Part shown: positions 32,798 to 37,860 of the stretch, piece after piece | How positions within the stretch are numbered: position 1 is the stretch's first letter | Layout of the letters: each line of letters starts with the position of its first letter | Program-made: the position numbers and the translations under genes | DNA from: Clostridiales bacterium | GTDB lineage: Bacteria > Bacillota > Clostridia > Lachnospirales > Lachnospiraceae | Assembly (NCBI GenBank): GCA_015655075.1 | Contig: JAATFT010000059.1 | Coordinates: 1-37,860, forward strand | Direction of reading: 5' to 3' | Length of the DNA stretch: 37,860 nucleotides | Notes under the pieces: generated by a model | Databases searched by the model: none | Told to the model about the DNA's origin: nothing | What the model saw: only the letters and a program-made list of their open reading frames with translations

Positions 32798-33993
32798 TGC
32801 TTCTAAGTAATTATAAAAGAAATTTTCCTGCATCCTCGCCTTCTCTTCAGGGGAAGCAAAACAATCTGCAACAGCATCAGACAGAGCGGAAAAGGTATCC
32901 GCCATATCCAAAGGATTCGCACCCTGCAGCGCTCCTGCACGTTTATGAATCTCATAAAAAATATCACTTAATTCTTCTTTTCTTAGGTACTTAATACAAT
33001 TTTTAATGGCAGAAAGATTTTCAGGATGAATGACATCACTTACACGGAATCTTGGAAGTTCCTTTATCTGGCAGTATTCCAGAATATTGCTTCCTAGAAA
33101 AATTAACCTTCCCCACTCGGCCGCATAGGCTTCTTCAAAAGCATCAATTAATTTCCTGCAGGAATGCTTCATTAGACTGCATCCAAAATTCAAACGGATA
33201 TTTCCATAAAACTCCTCTAAGTCTCTGATTTTATAAAAAAGTACAGATATTGCTTTTTTTATTTCAGGCTTTTTATCCTCATTAAAATTAAGAATAATTA
33301 TATGTCCCTTATAAGTCATATGATAATATGCTTTTCCAATTCCCAAGAAGCAGTTTTTAATAAAAGTGTGTACTTTTTCACTGAAGAAAGAATCGCGAAA
33401 TTCAAGCATACCGTTTAAATTAGATATGATACAGATAATTAGGTAACAATTTTCGTGAAATTCTGTACCGAATTGTTTGTTACATATTGCTTCCGTCTGA
33501 AAATACTCCATTGCTTCAAGACGTTTTCTTAAAATAATCCATTCCCATAATTTTTCCATACGGCTTTGCTCCTGCGATCTGCCAGCTTCTGATGCTTTTC
33601 TTTTTGTTCCCTAAGCTGGTCTATTCTTTTGCAAGCCTTTTCCAAAGTCTCATTCAGCTGTTTTTCATCAATGGGCTTAAGCAGGTAATCTATGACATTA
33701 AGCTGGATGGCACTCCTGGCATATTCAAAGTGGCGATAACCGCTTAACAGTATAAACAGGGTATCTAGATTCAGTTTCCTTGTTCTTTCTATTAATCCAA
33801 CACCGTCATAAACAGGCATTTTAATATCGGAAAGTACAAAATCAGGCCGATTGGCAATGATACTTTCCAGCGCTTGTTCTCCATTATAACATTCATCTAT
33901 AATTTCTATTTCAAGAGTATTCCAGTGTCCTAACTGTTTTATTAATTGAATAATCTTTTTCTCATCATCTGCTATAATTAATCTATAGCCCAT
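32792..33993 (-). pseudogene. Frameshifted, truncated YesN-like response regulator
   Basis: The first part (33993 to about 33550) is an intact receiver domain: YRLIIADDEKK with the acidic pair, the phosphorylatable Asp in FVLSDIKMP, the Thr/Ser region LLSGY and LLKPIDEKQL. The frame then shifts near 33555 and continues as MEKLWEWIILRKRLEAMEYF to a stop at 32792. That middle region is the sensor/linker typical of YesN-type regulators. The expected C-terminal AraC DNA-binding domain is absent, replaced by the ATPase remnant. With a frameshift and no output domain it is a broken gene. It probably once controlled the sugar transporter whose remnants lie downstream. Confidence 0.75.
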
Positions 33994-34028
33994 AATAGCC
34001 TCAGCCTCCTGCTTTGCTAAATAAATAA

Positions 34029-34067
34029 AAAGGCAAAACTGTTTCTCTCATAACAATTCTGCCTTTC
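34029..34067 (-). terminator. Terminator of the PTS-esterase operon
   Basis: On the minus strand AAAGGCAGAATTGTT pairs with AACAGTTTTGCCTTT with two mismatches and is followed by TTATTTATTT. It lies about 10-50 bases beyond the esterase stop codon. Confidence 0.7.
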
Positions 34068-34077
34068 TATATGATAT

Positions 34078-35490
34078 TTATTTATTGGTACAAACTTTTT
34101 TCATCCACTCAAACAGTTCCTCCAAATCGTAATCTCCTGCATGAGGAATTCCCCACGGCAGGCAGTAATCCACGCTGATTCCGTTTAATTGTAATGTCCG
34201 GGCCAAAATTGCAGAAATAGCAAGGGAAGTATCCCGATCCACTGCACCATGGCGAATCCGAAAGTTTTTTGCACTTTTACACTTTTCATCTCCGATATAA
34301 TTCATGGGATTCATCAATTTTATTTGCCTGTCCTCTGCCATTTCTCCGTTTACCGCGCTGTGTTCTTTGCTGAATGCCGTGAAATGCCGGTACCTGGTAT
34401 CCTCTGTGCCAAACAATTCATTTTCGGGCGTACCCATCGCCACATTATCAAATGCCGGCGTTTCTTTCATTCTTGTCCGAAAATCAATAAATTTTTCGAA
34501 ATCAACGGAAATTACTTTTTTCCCCTCAACTTTTAACCATGCTATATCCGATAAATCGGTTCCTTTTTCCAGCTCTTTCTGTGCCGACGCAATCACAAAT
34601 TTTTTTATATATTCCTTAAAAGAACCGTTTCCTTCCGGATTTAATTCCAGGTTTCTTCCTGCTTTGTCCTTCAAACCAAGTGAATTTACATAGGCTGGAA
34701 ACAGAGCTTTTTCTTTCTCTGATAACCGTATCTGAAAATCAGTCATTATACCGTCCACCGGTATTTTCCTGGTTTCTTTTGAACCCTCCGCTTTTTCATA
34801 TTTCATGCGATGATATTCATTCCGGCCATAAAACTCCCATTCATAGGCCATATCCGCATGCTCCAGATTCGTAATCGGACAATAGCAGGACGCGGCAAAT
34901 ATATCGTCTCTCTCATGGGCAGCGCCTGTTTTTTTCAGATACGGTTCATAATCCGGGTGATTTCCCGTAACTCCCAATAAAGAAGATAATGCTCCTCCCG
35001 CACTGGTCCCGTTCGATATGATTTTTTCCACATCACCCGGTATATTAGTTTTATTGTGCCGCAGGTAACGAACCGCCGCTTTTAAATCAACAATACATGC
35101 CGGTGCCATACCTGTAAATTTACCCTCCGTATCTGTCAGTCCGCGTCCTCTTGCACCGGGGGATACAACAACATATCCCTTCAGCAGGGCAAAAAATGCC
35201 GCATTTGTTTTGCCGCGAAAATTCTTACCCGGTCTTTCAGGGACTCCCGGCATATATCCTCCTATCGTATTAGGAAAAAATATCGGCGCCGATTTCAAAT
35301 CGTATGCCTCCATACTCCTGTCCCGGTAATATGCCTCCGGCACAAATATACTTAATTTCTGGTGATCTGTATCCACCGGGTTCTTTACATAAACAATGTT
35401 TTCATATGCGCGGTACGTAAGTTCTTTCCCCTCTAAAGAAATTGTCTCAACCGTATATCCGGTTTCATCAAATTTTAAATTATTATCCAT
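34078..35490 (-). CDS. Subtype-B tannase-like alpha/beta-hydrolase esterase
   Basis: A 470-residue esterase without signal peptide. The nucleophile motif is SNGTSAGGALS with Ser163, and the catalytic His is His450 in WGIPHAGDYDLEELFEWM; length and positions agree closely with what I recall of Lactobacillus plantarum tannase (Ser163, His451). Other family phrases are PIFFPNTIGGYMPG, VVSPGARGRG and CPITNLEHADMAYEWEF. Such enzymes hydrolyse galloyl or other phenolic esters, or related ester-linked sugars. RBS: GAGAGGG before the ATG. It is the last gene after a complete PTS, suggesting that it acts on an ester-modified sugar imported as its phosphate. Confidence 0.82.
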   Translation of the reverse strand: MDNNLKFDETGYTVETISLEGKELTYRAYENIVYVKNPVDTDHQKLSIFVPEAYYRDRSMEAYDLKSAPIFFPNTIGGYMPGVPERPGKNFRGKTNAAFFALLKGYVVVSPGARGRGLTDTEGKFTGMAPACIVDLKAAVRYLRHNKTNIPGDVEKIISNGTSAGGALSSLLGVTGNHPDYEPYLKKTGAAHERDDIFAASCYCPITNLEHADMAYEWEFYGRNEYHRMKYEKAEGSKETRKIPVDGIMTDFQIRLSEKEKALFPAYVNSLGLKDKAGRNLELNPEGNGSFKEYIKKFVIASAQKELEKGTDLSDIAWLKVEGKKVISVDFEKFIDFRTRMKETPAFDNVAMGTPENELFGTEDTRYRHFTAFSKEHSAVNGEMAEDRQIKLMNPMNYIGDEKCKSAKNFRIRHGAVDRDTSLAISAILARTLQLNGISVDYCLPWGIPHAGDYDLEELFEWMKKVCTNK

Positions 35491-35579
35491 GATTTTCCCT
35501 CTCTTTAACAGGTTTGTTAACCTTTTATAAAATTTATTATCTATGCTTGATTATCCGTCCGCGAAGCAATGGGATTAGA

Positions 35580-36833
35580 TTATTCTCCCGATTCTGTTTC
35601 TTGTTCTCTGTCTACCAGAGTTTTATCATACATTTTATAGAAAGGCATAAAAAGTACAACTGCAAGAGGAATAGCCAGCAACTGCCATAAAGCCAGTATC
35701 CAATTTCCCTGAACAAGTCCGTATAAAACAACCGGCACCTGCATGGAAACCTGTGCTCCTGAAAGAGGCGGAACAATTCCGCTGGCGAATCCGAAATAAA
35801 AGAATAAGTTTGTTACTAAAGGTACAAGAATTACGGTGGGAATAAACATGTAAGGATTTAATACATTCGGTACGCCAAATACAACGGGTTCTCCGATATT
35901 GAACACAGCTGCCGGGGCGGCTACTTTTCCAAGCTGTTTTAGCTGTTTGGATTTACAGAAAAACATTAAAACGATAACAACCGAAACCGTGGATTGCCCA
36001 ACAGCCGTCATCATAGACATTCCAAAGGGACTTGAACTTTCTCCGGCTAATCTTGCGGCGTCAATCCCTAACCAAATCGGCATCATAACGGAGCCTACAA
36101 CATTAAATCCATGAATACCAAACCACCATAACAGCTGGATGAGAACCTGCCCCAGCAGGTAACCGATTAAAGAGCCTCCTAATGCATATAGAGGTATTTG
36201 CAGGTAATTGAAAATAAATTGATGAACGGAACCAAAGGAAGTTAACGCAAATACATAAGCTACTATGCCAAATAACAGGGAGCAGACAAAACCCGGAGCC
36301 AAACATGCAAATGCCTTTCCGACATATGGCGGAACTCCTTCCGGCATTTTAATAGTCCAGCCTTTTTTCTCAATAAATACACAAATTTTAGCCACAATAA
36401 CAGCTACTATAATGGCTACAAATAATCCTTTCGAACCCAGCCAGTTAAAATTATAAAGCAATTCACCATTTTCATTTGTAACAAAAGGTGTAACAATGAA
36501 GAACGAAATCAAGGAAACAATTCCTGCCGAAAAGGCATCTCCTTTTTCGGCGGTTACATAGGCATAAGAAATTGTAAATGCCGTATAAACAGCCAGGAGG
36601 CCGATGGTTACATTATACGGAATTAAAATATAATTTGTTAAGCCTGCATTTGTCAGAAAATTTGTCCATGCCGGAACCGGAAAGTTCCCGATTAAATAGA
36701 AAATGGAACCTACCAGTGTTACTGTTAAAATACTTATAAAGCCTTTTGCAACTGCCTGTAAGCTCTTATTGCCCGAAATTTTTGCTGATATCGGCATCAA
36801 TACTTTTTCTAACGCTTTCGTTAATTTGTCCAT
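35580..36833 (-). CDS. PTS sugar transporter subunit IIC (lactose/cellobiose family)
   Basis: A 417-residue membrane channel of the EIIC-Lac type with about ten hydrophobic segments. It begins in the usual way (ALEKVLMPISAKISGNKSLQAVAKGF). Landmarks are QLLWWFGIHGFNVVGSVMMPIW, FNIGEPVVFGVPNVLNPYMFIP and PPLSGAQVSMQVPVVLYGLVQGNW, where the Glu in GEPVVFG takes part in sugar binding. It is between IIB and the esterase. The substrate is a beta-glucoside-like or other disaccharide; sequence alone does not define it. RBS: AAGGGAGAGAGG upstream. Confidence 0.94.
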   Translation of the reverse strand: MDKLTKALEKVLMPISAKISGNKSLQAVAKGFISILTVTLVGSIFYLIGNFPVPAWTNFLTNAGLTNYILIPYNVTIGLLAVYTAFTISYAYVTAEKGDAFSAGIVSLISFFIVTPFVTNENGELLYNFNWLGSKGLFVAIIVAVIVAKICVFIEKKGWTIKMPEGVPPYVGKAFACLAPGFVCSLLFGIVAYVFALTSFGSVHQFIFNYLQIPLYALGGSLIGYLLGQVLIQLLWWFGIHGFNVVGSVMMPIWLGIDAARLAGESSSPFGMSMMTAVGQSTVSVVIVLMFFCKSKQLKQLGKVAAPAAVFNIGEPVVFGVPNVLNPYMFIPTVILVPLVTNLFFYFGFASGIVPPLSGAQVSMQVPVVLYGLVQGNWILALWQLLAIPLAVVLFMPFYKMYDKTLVDREQETESGE

Positions 36834-36927
36834 TCTTACCTCTCTCCCTTTTAATTTTATATTTTTAGATATTGCACAACAGTTCCTTGGTTACTAATCA
36901 TAATGAGCCTGTTTAAAATCTCTGCCT

Positions 36928-37233
36928 TCAGTTAAGCAATGCCAGCGCATCTTCCAGCACCTTATCGCCCCTCATCATACCATAATCCGCCATATTAACG
37001 GAAACCACTTTAATTCCCATGGGTTCATATTTCCTTTTTATTTCATCTAACCTAAAACTAATCTGCGGGCCCAGTAATAAAATGTCAGTCTGCATTTTCC
37101 CCGGATCAAAGGATGATTCCGCCATTGCGGCTATATTTACATCCAGTTGCTTGACTTTTGCAGCTTCCTGCATTTTTTTCATAAGCATGCTTGTTGACAT
37201 ACCCATTGCACAAATTAATGTTATGTTCTTCAT
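36928..37233 (-). CDS. PTS sugar transporter subunit IIB (lactose/cellobiose family)
   Basis: A 101-residue cytoplasmic phosphocarrier. The phosphorylated Cys8 lies in the P-loop ITLICAMGMSTSML, followed by the LLGPQISFRLDEIK segment typical of CelA/EIIB-cellobiose. It receives phosphate from IIA and passes it to the sugar at IIC. GGAG lies 7 bases before the ATG. The intergenic region before it (37234-37361) contains two stem-loops. Confidence 0.94.
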   Translation of the reverse strand: MKNITLICAMGMSTSMLMKKMQEAAKVKQLDVNIAAMAESSFDPGKMQTDILLLGPQISFRLDEIKRKYEPMGIKVVSVNMADYGMMRGDKVLEDALALLN

Positions 37234-37260
37234 ACTTTTTCTCCATTCCTGCGCATGTTT

Positions 37261-37344
37261 AATAGTTCTTCCTGCGAACTATTGCGCATATAAAATTTGT
37301 GTCAAATGTGCTTGCATACTTTGGTTACGCAGGCACAAAATTTT
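37261..37344 (-). promoter_or_regulatory. Two stem-loops between the IIA and IIB genes
   Basis: AATAGTTC (37261-37268) pairs with GAACTATT (37276-37283) around a 7-base loop. AAAATTTGTG (37292-37301) pairs with CACAAAATTTT (37334-37344) with one extra A, around a 32-base loop. Neither has a proper U-run on the minus strand; they probably influence the relative amounts of IIA and IIB-IIC mRNA. Confidence 0.4.
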
Positions 37345-37361
37345 GAGATTGAAAACGAATT

Positions 37362-37694
37362 TCATACAACCTTTATACCCCCTTTTCCTTTCAATTGCCT
37401 GCATAACTCGATAATTTCAGCCGCTAAATCCCGGGTAGTCATGGCATTCATTAAATGGTCCTGACCATGTATCATAAGCAGGCTTATTTCTGCTTTCTTA
37501 TCACCTGCCGCCTCAGCCTGAATCAAATCCGTCTGAAAACGGTGGGCATTATTTAAAGCCGCTGAAGAAGCTTTCATTAATTTCTCTGCTTTTTCAAATT
37601 CTCCCCGGCGAGCCGCCCGAATAGCTTCAAGGGCCTTTGATTTTGCGTCTCCTCCATTGACAATCAAATTCATCACTATTTCTTCTGCGTCCAT
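37362..37694 (-). CDS. PTS sugar transporter subunit IIA (lactose/cellobiose family)
   Basis: A 110-residue helical phosphocarrier that forms trimers. The active-site His76 and the metal-binding Asp79 lie in SLLMIHGQDHLM. It opens AEEIVMNLIVNGGDAKSKALEAIRAARRGEFEKAEKLM, characteristic of CelC/LacF-type IIA. I place the start at 37694 (MDAEEIVM) because AAGGAAGAGG stands just upstream; the frame can be extended 7 codons to 37715. It is the first PTS gene in the window; the operon promoter is probably in the last 150 bases or beyond the window. Confidence 0.93.
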   Translation of the reverse strand: MDAEEIVMNLIVNGGDAKSKALEAIRAARRGEFEKAEKLMKASSAALNNAHRFQTDLIQAEAAGDKKAEISLLMIHGQDHLMNAMTTRDLAAEIIELCRQLKGKGGIKVV

Positions 37695-37748
37695 TTTCCT
37701 CTTCCTTTCTTGCATGAATCCTAGTGCACTGGCAAGTTGATATCTTGT

Positions 37749-37857
37749 CTAATGGCTTGCCTGAATTTCCATCTGCTTCGTTGTCGTCAATCGACGTAGC
37801 CACCGCTACGCCTCATTCCTCCGCCTCGCAGAATGAAAATCCATTCTACGCCATTAG
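37749..37857. repeat. Highly structured intergenic repeat-like element at window end
   Basis: The segment is bounded by CTAATGGC (37749-37756) and its inverse GCCATTAG (37850-37857). Inside it are the perfect hairpin CGTAGC-CACC-GCTACG, an adjacent CGTC-AATC-GACG hairpin and an AGAATG...CATTCT dyad. The sequence is GC-richer than its surroundings and has no ORF. It looks like one of the structured palindromic elements scattered between genes in Lachnospiraceae; that resemblance is from memory. Confidence 0.5.
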
Positions 37858-37860
37858 TCC

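Noticed and set aside
37350..37366. TGAAAACGAATTTCA as a possible CcpA (cre) site
   Set aside because: It overlaps the end of the IIA gene inside the operon, away from any promoter, and the right half is a poor match.

Overview
The window looks like a chromosomal accessory region of a low-to-moderate GC, anaerobic Gram-positive bacterium of the Lachnospiraceae/Clostridia type. The signs are strong AGGAGG-type ribosome binding sites, sigma-A promoters of TTGACA-17-TATAAT form, lipoprotein sugar-binding proteins, an oxygen-sensitive radical-SAM sulfatase maturase, a Csp-like subtilase typical of spore formers, and many plant-glycan catabolic genes. No rRNA, tRNA, CRISPR array or intact transposase was recognised.

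Layout. 1-1.0 kb: the 3' end of a probable polymorphic toxin and its probable immunity gene, followed by about 0.9 kb of gene-free, probably decayed DNA. 1.9-9.6 kb (minus): a seven-gene sugar operon reading deoC, permease, ATPase, binding protein, aldo/keto reductase, VOC protein, FGGY kinase. 9.6-12.6 kb (plus): a GntR/UTRA regulator followed by a KDPG/KDPGal-type aldolase and a 2-dehydro-3-deoxygalactonokinase; sequence motifs shared by both promoter regions suggest one regulon. 12.7-19.1 kb: a ferric-siderophore (YclNOPQ-like) uptake locus in two pieces. The binding protein gene sits behind a collapsed relic of the permease/ATPase operon. The intact permease-permease-ATPase operon lies 3 kb further on, with a nitroreductase and a LysR regulator between them.

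19.1-27.2 kb (minus): an AraC regulator and an arabinoxylan-type module of GH51 arabinofuranosidase, two permeases, a lipoprotein binding protein and a GH30 glycosidase. The enzymes lack signal peptides, which points to import of oligosaccharides followed by cytoplasmic cleavage. 27.5-29.7 kb (minus): a ferritin-like/VIT1 iron transporter and an anaerobic sulfatase maturase form a two-gene operon. 30.2-31.9 kb (plus): a Csp-like S8 protease. 31.9-34.0 kb (minus): a graveyard containing remnants of an Rbs-type permease, an ATPase with both an end truncation and an internal deletion, and a frameshifted YesN-like response regulator without its DNA-binding domain. 34.1-37.7 kb (minus): a lactose/cellobiose-family PTS (IIA, IIB, IIC) followed by a subtype-B tannase-like esterase.

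The most notable points are the deletion relic that put the siderophore-binding protein directly behind the old transporter promoter, the two kinase/aldolase pairs that appear to share a GntR operator, the PTS-tannase operon, and a 52-bp repeat present in inverted orientation about 28 kb apart.
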